DNA of 64,000 nt from Omphalotus guepiniiformis (GCA_028554645.1 JAQOOI010000078.1:620001-684000), one strand, 5' to 3'. Positions 11,047-24,363 are shown, counted from the stretch's first letter. Made by a program: numbers and translations. The notes: generated by a model from the sequence alone, not told the origin.

Positions 11047-13014
11047 ATGTCAACGTCGAATGTTATCGAGCTAACACTGATACCTGATGCTCAGCTAAGG
11101 GACTATCTTCGAGAGATGGATTCATTATTCCACCGCTTTCCGTGTGGCCAAGTGCGAATCCGGGGCTGCCGAGCAACTTCTTATATGATGCTGATCACCC
11201 ACCTTTGTAGCTATTATTCGGGAAGGTCATTCAAGATTTCATTGGATTCTTCACGCGCGCAGAGTCAAGAAGGTCCCAAGTCGCCATTGTCAGGAAAGCA
11301 ATGTATCTTTCGTTTGCCTCGGAATCTGCTGAACGATGTTGCTCAGGATGGCCGAGGACTGTCGCAAAGCTTATGATCTTTTTAAAGAACTGTCAAAATT
11401 ATCACCTATTGAATGGATACGGGAACATCGACGTATCTTCTCTCGCGCTCGTAAATTGCTGAGTTTCTGGACGCCATACGATCCACAGAGTCGTGAGTGA
11501 GTTGAGTACGTAGAAACTCATTCTTACCAACGATAACAATCTGCACCTCGTTAGGTTCGTCGGATGGAGAATGAAAATGTTCAAACACATCAGAGGATAT
11601 ACAAGAAAGATCCAAAACTCGACCTTCAACGCAGACGAGCAGAAGCAACATTTTCAGACCTGTATTGATGCCATGGTCGAGTTGATACACGTATGTGATC
11701 CTGAGTGCCCTAAGAAGTCTATCCAGAGCTGATACTTTATTGCACTCCTCCGAAGGATACGAGGACGGAGTTCAGGAACGCAAATTTCTCATCAATCTGT
11801 GTAAACAGAACGCCCTCATCCCCACCTCTTCTATCATTACCCGGGCTGACGTGCAGTGGGACATGAATACCAGTGCTATTGAAACGGGAGCTTCTGCACG
11901 AGTCTTTACGGGCACTTACAAGGACACAAAGGTCGCGATCAAGTGCTTTCGCTTGTACTCGAGTACTCTGCAGAGAGGCAAACAAGTGAGTAGGAATTTC
12001 TCATAGCGTCTCAGCTCAAGTCTCTGATACGGGGTGTTCCACAACTATTCTGTCGGGAGGCCATGATTGTCAAGTTCTTGCGACATCCTAACGTCCTTCC
12101 GTTTCTCGGGGTCATCTTCGAGGATGCCCAATTATGTATTCTTAGCCCTTGGCTCAAGAACGGCGACATCAAACAATATCTTCACACTAATCCAAACGTG
12201 TCTGCAAAAGAATTGGTACATATATTAATAATAATGAATTCGGTTGATTCATCTGATTGAGCGAAAAGGTGGAACAAGTTGCCGACGGTTTGGATTTCTT
12301 GAAGCAGAAAAGGATTGTACACGGTGATATCAAAGGGGTATGCATAACTCTCTGTTACCCTTGCCATCTGCCCTGACGCTCGTAATGTATTGCAGAGTAA
12401 CGTCCTAATAACCGATGATGGGAACGCATGTATATCTGACTTCGGTCTCTCTTTCATCGAGACCGCTCAGGTACAAGAAATCGTACTTCCCAGCGTAGAC
12501 CCTTCCTGCGTGTCGGAGTTGCGCAATAAATGTAGACGCTCCCTTCGGTTAGGCGGATTCCCGGAGTCGTTGGACTCTTCTCTCGCATCCAAGATATCAT
12601 CAGTATCAGCCAGTGGCGCCGGCACAGATCGCTGGATGGCCCCCGAGCGTCTGTTACCAGAAGCCTTTCAGCTGCCGAGCGCCAAAGCTACATTTGCGAG
12701 CGACGTCTACTCCTTTGGCTGTCTGGTAGCAGAGGTGACTATCCTCTAATATGTTATTCCCGTTCGCTGATTCCTGTGCGTCAGGCTTACAGTTTGCTTC
12801 TCCCATTTCAACGCTAAGGAGCTCCCCTCAGGTGATACTGAGTGTAATAGAAGGAAGGCTTCCCTACGAGGAACGGCCAACTGCTAAGACATCGCAAGGA
12901 GCAAGAGAGATGCCTGAGGATATCTGGGATATGGTGAACAGGTGTTGGGATCGTCAAACGGGAAACAGGCCACAAATAAACGAGATCTATTATCAATTAG
13001 CACGTATGTACTGA
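11047..13014 (+). CDS. Protein kinase, agaric TKL-like type
   Basis: Nine-exon model: 11047-11151, 11211-11272, 11347-11496, 11555-11690, 11776-11985, 12015-12215, 12269-12337, 12396-12734 and 12793-13014. It gives 498 codons in frame. The N-terminal third is helical with no known domain. The kinase domain follows: G-loop ETGASARVFTGTY, catalytic Lys in KVAIKCF, alphaC Glu in FCREAMIVKFL, catalytic loop VHGDIKGSNVLI (HGD in place of HRD), CISDFGLS, and WMAPERL, then an alphaF region (SDVYSFGCLVAE). A ~70-residue activation-segment insertion lies between DFG and APE. All catalytic residues are present, so it is probably an active Ser/Thr kinase. The exon boundary near 11986-12020 is uncertain because it implies a very short intron. 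Confidence 0.8.
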
Positions 13015-13150
13015 ACAACAATGCTTGAATGCAGGAAAGGAATGTACGTGTCACAGGTATCAATGACGAATAGCTAAATGCATAAGGATATGTAACATGC
13101 AAAGTCTATCGGAATGAGATGAATAAATAAATACATGAGTAAAGCTTGCT

Positions 13151-15161
13151 CTAAGCCCCTACAAGATTTTTCACCTTGGTTGCTACTGGCAGCATAGGGG
13201 CAGCGTTGTGTGTCTCGAAAACCGTCCTATCCGGGATCGGGCCCGAGATAAAGTATCCATAAACACTATTGAAAACCGTGGTGGTCAAAGAGCGAGAAAT
13301 CGTAGGTCGGAGGTAGCTGCCCCACTCCGGAGGTACGTTAAGATTTATCCTGTCGAAACGGCGTGCGAAAGGGCTGCCTGAACCCGCGAAAGAGGATTGC
13401 TGAAGGAGGAATAGACGGAGATCGTCAATTCGACCGCTGCAAATATCCAAGAATCTCAACTTTGGGCATGGCAGCCTCCAGTGCCGAAACTCTTTCTCTT
13501 CTTCCTCAAGGTCGTCCGAGTCCCGATTCGTTTCTTCACCTTGCTCCTCCACCTCCATCGAGTCCGACTGTCCCGCCGCATCACGGTCATCGACAGTATT
13601 GTTCGCGACGTCTTCAGGTGGATCGAATATGGGATACATAAGGCCCCCATATACGGTAACGTGGGGATCACATATGTGAAGTCTCTCTAGGGAGTGGAAG
13701 CAACCGAAGAACTCTGCAGCTTGAGAGCCAATACCAAGGGCCAGTTCACTATGCTCCTCCGCCACGTCTTCAGGAAGATCGTGCAGCATCTGAGGATTTA
13801 ACAAGGTGAGATCGACAACCTGTTGCAAAGGCCAGTATGTCATCATCTGGTCGTAAACGAAGGGGCAGCACATCAACCACATCCTATACCTGTGTCGTTC
13901 AATAGTGTTCGAACCTGGGAGGGGGCAGGGCGGCCGGATATCCCGAATCTTCAGTCTACGCAGATTCGGTACCTGCAAGCACTCAATGAAGGTGACCGCG
14001 AACTCCGCATGGGAGAATTCGAAGACGAGCGTGTGGACTTTAGGAAGGACGATCGGGAAGTCGAGTTCACAGTCGAGAGGAGCCACGGCTTGCAACCCGA
14101 GCACTTCCAAGGAATGAGCATTAGCGGAAAGCAAATTCGCCAGATCTCGGTACCTCGGACGAACATCGATGGCGAAATTGCCAAGAAACAAAGACCTGAG
14201 ATTGTTTGGGCAAAATTGTGACCAATTGTGAGGGAATCCCGACAATGTCAATTCACGTAACTGAGGGTACATGCTGCGGACATATTTTTGCCTGACATTT
14301 GCTTCTTGCAGGGGAATAGGATACTCGAAAAGAGGCACCATGAACATTCCTAGGACAACGTATGGGTGGTATTGCGATGAGTCTTTGTGAATGTATGCTT
14401 CATTCGACCGCTCATTACGCCAGGTCTGTAGTAGCGGCATAGATTTACCAGCCAATCCCCAATTAAAGGCGCTGGCGACGGCAGCCGCATCAAACATGAC
14501 ATCAACGCGTCGAAACTTGAAAGCATGGGGGCGCAACAGTACCGCCAGGAGTCGAGCATGCTCTGGTGTCAGGGCACTGCGTCTGATATTCTCTACATCG
14601 GATTGACGAGGATCGCAAGACGCGGAGCGCAGGTCAACGGAAACAAACAAAGGACGATCGCGCGCACGTCTGAGCTGCTCAACAGTCCACGGGAAGACAC
14701 GCGGAGAGAGAACATTGTCAGGTCTGTCAATGTCCATTGTATATCCAACAGCCACCGTCTTGTCAATTGACAACTCCGACACTGAGATATGGGTCCAGAA
14801 TCTTGGAGTGTTAATCAAAAGTTCGCGCCAGAGGTAGGAGACTTGGCTAAGTGGTCGAAGTGCCTTGGCGATATCTACACACTTCACAGAAGCGTGGGCT
14901 ATCTCGAAGATATATAGCAATAGTTCGGGCGGAAGTTGGCTGATAGGAGAATGATGCCCATTGACGACGCGGACGAGCGACAGCTGCCTGCGCTTCACGA
15001 TCGCCGCGGGACTTCGGGTAGGTATCTTTGCGAATTTTCGCGTCGGATAAATCTCCTAGTTTCACGGGTCAGCACATCTCAAGAATAAAAATAAATACCC
15101 ACCCCAGAGTCTTTGTGTTGGGCAATTGATTCGAAAAATGATTTGCTTGAAGCAATAACAT
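13151..15161 (-). CDS. F-box protein with long Leu-rich C-terminal region
   Basis: Main exon 13151-15055. Its F-box (ISQLPPELLLYIFEIAHA, then LSQVSYLWRELLINTPRFW) begins about 35 residues after the exon start. There is no ATG at the exon start, so I add a first exon at 15099-15161 (intron 15056-15098, 43 bp, with a perfect GCTGACC branch site), giving 656 codons in frame. An ATG 21 bp upstream (15182) is also in frame. The C-terminal part is Leu-rich, with an acidic low-complexity insert (DSDDLEEEEKEF). It is probably an SCF adaptor with unknown substrate. It converges with the upstream kinase gene, with about 135 bp between the two stops. Confidence 0.8.
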
Positions 15162-15182
15162 TCTAGGCAGAAGGTCAGTCAT

Positions 15183-15805
15183 CCTGATGTTGACGTGGAG
15201 CAAAAGAAATTCTAAAGGTACTCACCTGATGTACTGACATTGGCATGACGGAAGGTAATTCACAATTGGAAGGTGAATGGTGAAAATGATTGGTAGACGT
15301 TGAAGCACAATGCGCACCGCGCAAGGTAAAGATAGAGAGTGCTGAACTGCATCCCAGCCCGTCGTTCTTATACTCCGAGACCATATAAAGTGGCCGTGAA
15401 CACGAGTAGACGCAAGTGGACGCGAAGGCCACTACAGAAACACGAGTCCGACTGTAATCAGTATTGCCAAGGCCCGCGCGTTATTGTCGTTACCACCGGA
15501 GGGTCATTGTGGTCTTACATTCTCTTCAAAATCGCATTGAACGCATTGAATGCTTTGTCTGTCTTCGTACATGGTGATCAAAGCGAACTTCAGTGGCCAC
15601 AATTAGACAATGACCACATTCATTATATCTCTTCACCAGTGGATTTGGCAGTGGACCACAGAGCAGGGGTATCTCAAAAATGGTGATACATAGTTCACAC
15701 TAGATGCGGGGACAACATATAACATATCACATCACCACACAAAAGATTAATACCGTACATGAGGCATAACGTAGACTCCGCATAAGACCTAAACCCATAC
15801 GCCCC
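15183..15805. other. Intergenic, F-box gene promoter and eL8 3' region
   Basis: No supportable gene. A plus-strand open frame at 15339-15686 lacks any recognisable domain. The region should hold the F-box gene promoter and the 3' UTR of eL8. A possible untranslated 5' exon of the F-box gene may exist (CATCAG/GTGAGT on the minus strand near 15230). Confidence 0.45.
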
Positions 15806-16773
15806 TTACAGCTTGGAAATAGAAGCGGCGTTGATGCTTTGTCCAGCAGCCTTAGCACGCTTGCGAAGCATCTGGGTGGACTTGTTGCCACGGACACCTC
15901 CACCCCACTGGCGACGCTGCTCCTCGTACTTGTCAGCGCTACGAAACGTATGAGTGAGTAACTCGAAAACGGAGATAATTCAACGACGTACAAGTTAGCC
16001 TTTGCGGCACTGATAAGGGTGGCCAGCTCACGCTGGTCCTCAGACTTGACGTCCTGGAGGGCAACGACAGCAGCAGTCTTTTTGTGGACAACAGTACCGA
16101 GACGAGCCTTGCCCTTAACGATCACGTAGGGGACACCCATCTTGCGGCACAGGGCAGGTAGGTAAACGACGAGCTCAATAGGGTCAACATCGTGGGCAAT
16201 GACAACCAGCGATGCTTTTTTAGCTTCTACGAGGGCAACAATGTGGTTGAGCCCGTACTTCGCAAAGAGAGGCTTCTTGGAATCCTAAGAGAAATTATAG
16301 GCAATGAGACAAACATTATCATATGCGTAGAGTTCGATGACATACATCCTTGTCTTTGCCATCGGCGGCGGCAGCAGCAGTAGCCTCAAGACGAGCTTTC
16401 TTCTCAACCTTGGACTCAGGACGATATTTGTTAAGCAGCTTGAAAAGCTGAGTCGCAGTGTTCTTGTCCAGAGTATGCGAAAACTGGGCAATAGCAGGGG
16501 GAACCTTCAGACGCTGGTTCAAGATGGTCTTCTGGCGCTGGAGGCGGACGTATTCGGGCCACTTCACGAAACGGGTGAGGTCGGTCTTGGGCTGAATGTC
16601 CTGGCCTGTGATCCATGTTAGATTCAGAAAGGCGCATAAAAATAATGTCAATACACACCAACTCCAAAGTTTTTGGGGTTGGACTCGAAGAGAGGGTTCT
16701 TTTTGGTCTTGGTGGCCTTGCTCCCGAAAGGAGCAGCGGCAGGCTTCTTTGCAGTTCCAGACTTGGCCTTAGG
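15806..16773 (-). CDS. RPL8: Large-subunit ribosomal protein eL8 (L7a/L8)
   Basis: Four coding exons on the minus strand: 16659-16773, 16346-16605, 15992-16284 and 15806-15938. They sum to 267 codons in a single frame including the stop, the right size for eL8. The reading begins [19 protein letters not shown], then [20 protein letters not shown], the L7Ae RNA-binding core ([40 protein letters not shown]) and a basic end ([10 protein letters not shown]). It binds rRNA in the 60S subunit. The start codon is missing from this model: the first codon must lie in a tiny upstream exon, as often in fungal ribosomal protein genes, and I could not place it with certainty. Confidence 0.92.
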
Positions 16774-17645
16774 CTGGTCATGGAGACGAGGTCAGCACTG
16801 GTCACATTGAAATGACTGGGCGCCTCGGAGCTCTAACGTCGCGCAATAAATGCGCGACCCAGCATACAATGCTTCATCGCCAGGAAGGCTCCGCATACAG
16901 AAGTTGTGGTACACACAATTCTGCTTGTAATTTCAACAGCTGGAAAGGTCCTGTTTCAGATATTTTTTCAGACCTTCCTGAACGAAGGTTATCCAAGCAA
17001 TGAACGCACCATCCATCTCAATCCTTTACATCCAGAGAGATTTGACCGAGATATACAGAGCTCCGAGGCATACAAGAGTAGATTCTCACCATTTTTTGAG
17101 GTCTTGAAGGTCTTGAGGGTCTTGAGGGTCTTGAAGGAGGCGGTCAACTGTAAGTTTTGAAAAAGTTTGAAGCCTTGCACATATTTAAGCTCCGATCGGC
17201 GGTTCCCGGCAGCAATTCGCTGCCGTGTATCGACTCTGGCATTGTACATTCTGACTCTGCCAAAGAATAAAATAATATCATAGCTTTCACATTCGAACAA
17301 ACGACTCTCTGTGTCTGTACGTACGTCACCCGACCAGCAGTAAGTGCATTGCTCAACCAGGTTACCTTGAATCGATGGTAAGATCGCGGATAAGTTTTGT
17401 GGTGGCTAATGTTCTACATATACAATCGTGTTAACCTAGCATCAGCATCTCGTTCGGTATTCGGCGAATGACCTATGTGATGGAGCGAGATAGTTCAAAT
17501 GAATTGCAGTGGCTCCCTGGCGGTGAGATGTAGGCTACCTACATATGGCCACATATTACATTCACAGGTCAAAAAAAATCCATCTTTTGCGCGTCGATCT
17601 TGTGGCGCCGGATCTTATTGGGAGTACAGCGTACAGTACCCCTTT
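16774..17645. other. Intergenic, eL8 promoter and ELP6 3' region
   Basis: Holds the eL8 promoter, and probably its first mini-exon, near 16774-16870. A short 9-bp tandem repeat lies at 17101-17136. No other gene is recognised; the frames on both strands look random. Confidence 0.45.
17101..17136. repeat. Tandem repeat, 4 x 9 bp
   Basis: Four head-to-tail units of GTCTTGA(A/G)G, with units 1 and 4 ending AG and units 2 and 3 ending GG. A minisatellite-like short array with no coding meaning that I can see. Confidence 0.85.
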
Positions 17646-18557
17646 CTATAGCACTCCACGGCTACTACCGCGCTCGAAGAAAAGGACGCTATTATCTGTC
17701 AATCTATATTGCATCGCAGCGCTCCTGGGAATCAACCTGACAGAAGACTGTGGTACAAGACTCGGCCCCGCGTGGAGTGCAACCTAGGAGTCAACTTGAG
17801 CCAGAAGGACACACACGGACAATTGACATATCGACAAACCTCTCCACTCACGGCACCGCTTCGCCCACTGGATAGCGGCCTGACATCCATATGATACGTA
17901 CATAACTGAAGCAGTTGCCGGAACAGAGTATCAGGCTCGCCTGGTGTTACGATATGATGTCGAATGAGTAGTGTAGCATTTTTCTGAGGAATCACACTCG
18001 TTATTAGCTGCTACAATGCTTCATGAAGTTAGATTCGGAGAAACCTTTAGACAAAGCGCGCGAAGAGCACGGCAGAAGCTGATCAGCTCCAGAACGGGGT
18101 AGCCAATCCACTCAAGAGAACTGATATCGTCCAAGATCACAAGAGCTCCAGGATCGATATCCTCGCTAGCGAGCGCTGATACAACCATTTCATAGATCGA
18201 GCGAAGTGGAGTATCATCCGCAGCATTCATACGGGACTTCAAAAGGCTTGATAAATCGATGAACTGCAACAACCCTAGATTCGTCTGCTGAGTCCAGTTT
18301 ACATTCTGAATTAGGTAGGAAGAGCGGGTATCAATACGCGAAAGTGACGAGAAATCACAAGAACTAATTACAGCTTTTGCAGAGATTGCTTGCCATCTCG
18401 TGAGATGCTCGGAGACGGAGAGAATAATCCTCTTGCGATTTTTGAAGTTCTTGAAATGCGTAATAAGACTTTGGTGGAGTACGAAGTCCGCCGGAGAGGG
18501 TAATTCATCGGTAATAAGGACTATGACACCGTCTGGAAGATTGAATGGAGAGAACAT
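17646..18557 (-). CDS. ELP6: Elongator complex subunit Elp6
   Basis: Three exons on the minus strand: 18045-18557, 17840-17983 and 17646-17783, giving 265 codons (264 residues) in frame. The N-terminus MFSPFNLPDGVIVLITDEL, the inactive RecA-like core (LVILDDISSLEWIG) and the C-terminus (LLQLCTYHMDVRPLSSGRSG, then AMQYRLTDNSVLFFERG) match Elp6. With Elp4 and Elp5 it forms the hexameric ring of Elongator, needed for wobble-uridine modification of tRNA. It lacks a Walker A motif, as expected. The start at 18557 was chosen because the family begins at this MF(S/T)PF; the open frame continues a few codons upstream after a plausible acceptor. The introns are 56 and 61 bp. Confidence 0.85.
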
Positions 18558-20410
18558 ATTCAGCAACAACGATAGAAGCGCGTCTTTTAGATTCTACAGG
18601 CTAACAGAAATTTAGAGTGCAATTGTGGTGGTAGGGGTGGAAGAGGAGTGTGTTTGGCAACAGCGTTGAAGTCAACTAGATTTTCATTTCACGCACCACG
18701 TGGTTCGTGAAATGACCTTGCTGGAGACTGGAGTCGGCAGAGCTCTTCTGATTCACTCACTGTTCACTCTGTCTTCTACTCGGACTACAACTTCTCTGCG
18801 GCTTCTAACTTTGTCAAACTTCAACTCGAATCTGGTATCATGAAGACCCAAAGCTTCTGTATCTTTCTCTCCAGGAGGCCTTCGAGATGGCACGCATATA
18901 CGGACCTTCCAAGGCTTACCTAGTCTAGGTGCCGAACTGATTGAAGGGGGCTAAAATGATCTTTTCACATATACCCCGCACTGTGGCACATCAGAAAATG
19001 TGCGTACATACATATTGATCCCCACAAGAACCTTCCGACATATTGGAACCATGCTATCTGTCAAATCTTGTCGAACTTTCAAATTCTTCACTTGACGTAC
19101 TCTGTCAAGAAATACCGTACCTTGATTCTTGTTGGTTGAAGCAAGGTTGATTGATTCGATCCTGCTTCTAACCATATGGATTTTCAAGGTATGGAGGACT
19201 ACGATGTGATCATCTCCACCCTACTTCCTGCTTTACATCACGAGAAAGCGATGTCCATGGGTGACATCGAACTTGTGGGTTGCTTTAGGTTAACCTCGAC
19301 CCTCAATTGCGGTACCTATGTGGACGTAGAAAATCACCCAGGAGGAGCCCAGGAGATCATCAAGGTCTCACTGGACCCACTGGACCCGAGATAAAATCAC
19401 GGTGGGAAGAAGAAAGTATGTATAGATGTCTCTCGTGGCTGATATTTCTCCCAGGTATGTGTATGTATATCCTCGAGGAAGCTCTAAAACTGGTCTTCCC
19501 GAGTCTTACAAGGTCTTTCACAGCATATATCCGTGTTTTGTTCCCATTACCATGGATTATTGACCTTCTATCATTTAACCCTCTTTTGCTAGAAACACCA
19601 GAAACATCCCGATGTCGGGCATGAGCATAACGTACGTGGCAGTTATACCTAGGCCGTTCAGACCAACACCCCTTCTCTAGGCTTACCAGCAATCAAGCCT
19701 TCTGTCGATGTATATCAGGAAAGATTATACACGTCATGGACGGAACATCACTACAAAGTTTCGTCACTATGTATCTGGAAAACACCGAATATCAGAAAAA
19801 CATACCACCCTTCTAAATTCCACCGTAGCGAAGAAAAAAGGTGCAATTGAGCAGTTACCACGGTAGCGATTTATCTAATTCGATTGTTCAGTGAAAGGCC
19901 GTCCAAAGGAAAATTTTCCACAAACCGCTGCTCGTAAGAGTTTAGGTTTCAAGTTGGGAACGAAGTACTACTGGCTTCCTGGGCTTGCGGACTCATTCCA
20001 CTCCCTGCAAGAAACCCCGGCTTATCACAGCTTATCACCCCGTAGTCAGTTGAATATTTGCACCTCGAATTCTTTGATGACATCGGGGACCGGGGAACCA
20101 TCCTTGGCCGGCCAAAGTTCTTCTCGACACCGAAAGCACTCAGGCTCACGAATGCGTCGACATTGTGCGTATAAGTACGTCATTTGTACCCCGAATGCTT
20201 CTCATCCTTTTACGTACATCCGCTTCTCAGTTCTTTGCGCTTTCACTACTTTTCACTACCGTGACAAGCCGGCGGCTCAGGCGATGAACGAGAATGAAAG
20301 AATTTTCATTCAAGATGTATTGTACACATGTCAAGAAGAACTATTCGTCCGCGTAATGAGAAAATACTACTACACAATACCCCTACACACTTATCCCCCA
20401 ATCACGATAA
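18558..20410. other. Long intergenic stretch (~1.85 kb)
   Basis: I see no gene I can support. A plus-strand frame at 19176-19394 contains a HPGGAQEII stretch faintly like cytochrome b5, but has no heme-binding context. A frame at 19891-20445 has no domain. The region should hold the ELP6 promoter and the 3' region of the MYND gene. Confidence 0.4.
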
Positions 20411-22226
20411 CTACCACTGCGGATTTTGAGCCGGCGCTTTATTGAAGCATACACTCAACTGCAAGTCCCCCGTTCTTTTCGCCCAGCGATAAATCTTCAA
20501 TCCCATCGGCCCAGTTTCCATCTCCCCCATGGCAATGAAATACGTCTCAGGATTTTCTTGCAGCATCATGTGTCCTTGTATACTTCTCTGCCTATCATAA
20601 ATCATCATAGAACCTCCTACGACCGGTGAAAGGGGTCGCTGAATCTTGATCAAGAAAGGTCTGTCACCATGAATGTTGGGTGGTATGGGACGGTCGTTCT
20701 TTCCAACCAATTCAGTACTGGAATTCTTTAGCGTGCTCCTAGAGGCCATGCTATTGATGCTGAGCATGTGCATTTCTTCCCCTAGAGCTTTGGCCGCGCG
20801 CTCGACCTCATGTTCAAGGGAAAGCTTGACAGTGTGCCACTTCGCGCCCTTTAGAGAATTGCACATCGGCTTGTGCTCCTTCCAATGAGCTTTCTGACAC
20901 TCTGTTGAAGATCTAGTAAGCTTTGCAGCAGGAAAAACTATAAGCTACTGACCCGCTCCGCAATACTCAACCGAAAGGCATTGCGAGCATTTGCTCGCAG
21001 TCTTGTTCCCGCAAACGGTACATCCAGAATGATGCGTCAACTTGCCCACGTCTTGCTGGTCAAGGGGGCCAACAGGAATAATAAAAGAGAGAGAAAACGT
21101 TTTCTCAGACTGCATTCGCTTCGGACGATAGTCCGGCGACAGGCGTTTCGCGTTCTGGTTTAGGATCATCAACAACAGATTCTGCTCTTCGGGTGTGGCG
21201 ACAATTTGAGGGAGCATTCCGTCCACCTTTGTCACGACTTCCTGAAGCCAGGCAAGGGTTGTGTTGATAGGCGTGTTACGCGTCCCGCGACCGTACAACA
21301 GTATCAGCATCGGAACACCCGCCAAAACACGAACTTCGAGAATCTAGATCAATCAGAGAAACCACTTGAATTTTCAGATGGGCGCGAAACCAAGACATAC
21401 ATACCCGTATGCAAATAGCATAGTCGGTCCCTTTGTCTTGAATCACCGCATGTTTATGATTCTCGTCCCAGAAGTTTGCTATCGACATTACAGTCTGTCT
21501 GACATCCATAAACGGATTCGAGTAAAGTGGAAACGCGTCTCCTCCTTCACTCTTCGCAACGACATTCTTCATAGCTTCAGCCATGTTCCCTCGCCTAACG
21601 GACTCGAGTAATTTCGTCTTGGGAGAAGAAGGCGACCAGAAAGGCAAAGTGGACGGATTGAGTGGCGTATCATCAACGAGTTGCGCAAAGTACTGACACG
21701 CGTCAATAGCGCTACGAAGTCTTTTCTGTAAAGCGTGTTCTGGAAGTCGGGTAGTAGGGGAAAGTTCCACGCCCATTGCCGCCAAATATCGTAACTTTTC
21801 ATCACGGGTCGTCTTCACTTCAATCGCATTCGGATTCTTCATCTTCGCCTGGTGTTTCATTTTCGCGATCGCCAATTTGGCCCAGTCAAAGCATTGCGAA
21901 CAATCGACAATCTCATGCTTCTTGCATTGATAGAACGGTCCATCCTTTCTACCAGCTGTCGATTTTGATTCCACGCCGAAATTGAGCGCGTCAGAAAGAG
22001 GAGGGCGATCCTGTTGGCGCATATAATGAGACTTGGGCTATGAGAAAGGTATAATTTTGAATAATACCAAGAAATCGTTCTCTGCGAGGGCAGGAAACGC
22101 TGCAGACAGCTTGTCGAGAATTTGCATGTTGTTGCACATTCGGTGATCGCAATAACATTTATTGCAGTACTCGCATCCATGTTCATGACAGAACATGAAG
22201 CCTCCAATGACAACACTATCCATCAT
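20411..22226 (-). CDS. MYND-type zinc finger protein with N-terminal Cys/His cluster
   Basis: Four exons on the minus strand: 22068-22226, 21405-22010, 20953-21343 and 20411-20901. They join to 549 codons (548 residues). The MYND finger, at about residues 325-365, is complete across the intron 3 junction: CTVCGNKTASKCSQC, then YCGAECQKAHWKEHKPMC. The N-terminus has an unusual Cys/His cluster (FCHEHGCEYCNKCYCDHRMC) and a second pair further on (YQCKKHEIVDCSQC), likely zinc-binding. The middle is helical. MYND fingers bind proline-rich partners, so a scaffold or regulatory role is likely; no SET or other enzyme domain is seen. Its C-terminal ~150 residues are unrecognised. An ATG directly follows the start (22226 and 22223). 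Confidence 0.82.
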
Positions 22227-24363
22227 AGTCGCGAAAGAAAGAGCAAGATGTACGGTGAAGGGAATGAAGGAACGAAAGAATCTCGGAACACGAGACAGAA
22301 ACAACCAAAGATTCGATCACAAGACCAGCAAGGCGCTCAAAAGGCGCTCGCGCCTCCGAGCGACATCCCACTACGTTCAATGCAGGTCGATGCTAGTGCA
22401 GTCGGCATTCGCTTATTCGTGATGGTCGCAACTATGCGCATACCTACTCCTGGATATACAAAAGAAATATTTCTATCTCAGTTTGAATTATATCAGGCAG
22501 CTATTTCAATTCGGCTTGCTAACTTTACAGGGTGCGCAGTACATCAACAAGAATTCCTCAATCCACCAGTGGTTCTTAGGTTGCTCATGGCAAGGTTGTC
22601 AAAAAGAAGTGCAGGTGGACCACATCTCTCTGCCGTACGTGCTCCTGAGTGGCGAGCAATGTTGAACTAGTATCCAGATCTAGATATCGTGCACTCTTCC
22701 GCTGAATGCTTTTGGAGTAAGTAACTAGCCTTATGTATTCTACACGCACTACGTGAGAGTTCCGAATCGGCCGCATGTCAAGAATATCACTGACCACCTG
22801 AAAACGCCAACATACATGACATTTTGGCATGCGGGGAGTGGGACGAGGAGGTAAGGGGTAGCTGGTGGCCACTTCTTGACATAGGGCATCGCGATTATGG
22901 CGTTGATGGCGTTGGAAGGAGTTCTATGTAGCTGTTCGAAACCCATTCCGGCGGCAGGCAAATAAGGTATCTGTGTAGTTGATTCAATTCAGATGTTTTC
23001 GATACCAACCTCGGGAAGGATGGAACTGACAGCTCCCTTCACGGCATTATTGTCTGTCTGTCAAAGCACCAGAATTATGCCGTGTTAGTTGATTGTTGAA
23101 CACCCACATGTACACCCTGGTGGGGTGCGATTCACACTTGCACCCGTGGCGTTTCATCCCAAGCCGTCAACCACTTACATTCACTTCTGCAGACGCGTAG
23201 TATTCAATAAGCACGAGGCTCCAAAAGAAGTCTTTCCACACCTCAAGATTTTAGATTTTTTAACCCATTTGAGCTTGGATAGGGGGTCATCGTATGCATT
23301 GTATTTGACGATACTGTCAAGGATGGAGTCAGAGAACGCCAGCGGCCAATGATATATTGGATCTAATCTCACAGATTAAGCAAGTTCCGGACTTCTTTAC
23401 TGTGCTCTAAATACCCTGGCCTATTAATAGTCATAGAGGAATCACTACCATCGGCCCTGCCGAGGACGAGAGTTATGTGGATCGGATTCAGAAGCTTGAA
23501 CGACCTTACTTTCTACGTCGTGCGCGCAAGATAGCACAAAGTCATGGGATCTTTGGCAAACTCCATTCCTTAACGAGCTCCGAACGCGTATTACGATCAT
23601 GAATCATAACAATAACGAAGGAAGTGCGCACTATATCGTGAGGTGGATATCAACGCCTACCGAGTACAGATAAGCGGACCGGGAGCGCTAGTAGCCGTAT
23701 GTAAGAAGATCGCATCAGAGCGTTGCAAAAATACGTGAGGGGGCGCAAGGATCGCGCATATAGTCAACCCATAGGGCTCTAGGATAGTGCTCTCATCAAC
23801 GAACGATAATCCTTGCGGCCGCCACGACTCAGTACACCTAGCACCCCTCAATCTGAGAAGGCGCTAAATCAATGACCTGAGTGTGTGGTATGCGCGCTAG
23901 AATTATCGTTGGCATACAGAGAAAACACGAAACCGAGAGCCCCGGCCTGGGGAATATGAATATGTAAGTGAGCAAAATAGTGAAGGATAATTGGGTGAAG
24001 GGACTTATCTTCGCTTTTTGCAGCTCATTTTATAGGTTTTCTTGAGCCAGGTACGGACCAAGTAGTTACGGTCTAGGCCCACTAACCAAATATGGCGGCG
24101 ATAGGAGCAAGATTTGTGTGAGATTGCACCTGATTGCACCATAGAGAAGGAGTGGCGTGGGCACGGTAAGGGTTAAGGCTATCTCCGCAGGGTCCGAAGC
24201 TGGTCCGAAGTCACCAGTCTCTTGTCGGGGCCATGTAGGGCCATGTATGAGATCATCATGGGGGGAGCGAGGGGGTCAATATAAAATGTCTCAGTCTACG
24301 GGACCGCAGGTTCAGAGAACAAAACGAACTCGAACTGCAAATTCCGACACATACCACCTCGTT
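22227..24363. other. Long intergenic stretch (~2.1 kb)
   Basis: No gene that I can support. Several short frames exist on both strands without domains or convincing splice structure. It includes the promoter of the MYND gene and of the small protein at 24364. Confidence 0.4.

Noticed and set aside
15339..15686. 115-residue plus-strand frame upstream of eL8
   Set aside because: No domain, no codon-usage support and it overlaps the likely F-box promoter.
16285..16345. snoRNA in an eL8 intron
   Set aside because: eL8 introns host C/D snoRNAs in animals, but no convincing C and D box pair is seen here.
19176..19394. Frame with HPGGAQEII suggesting cytochrome b5
   Set aside because: Only one short motif matches; the second heme His region and fold length are missing, and no splice structure supports a gene.
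22122..22670. 182-residue plus-strand frame
   Set aside because: Partly antisense to the first exon of the MYND gene and without any domain.
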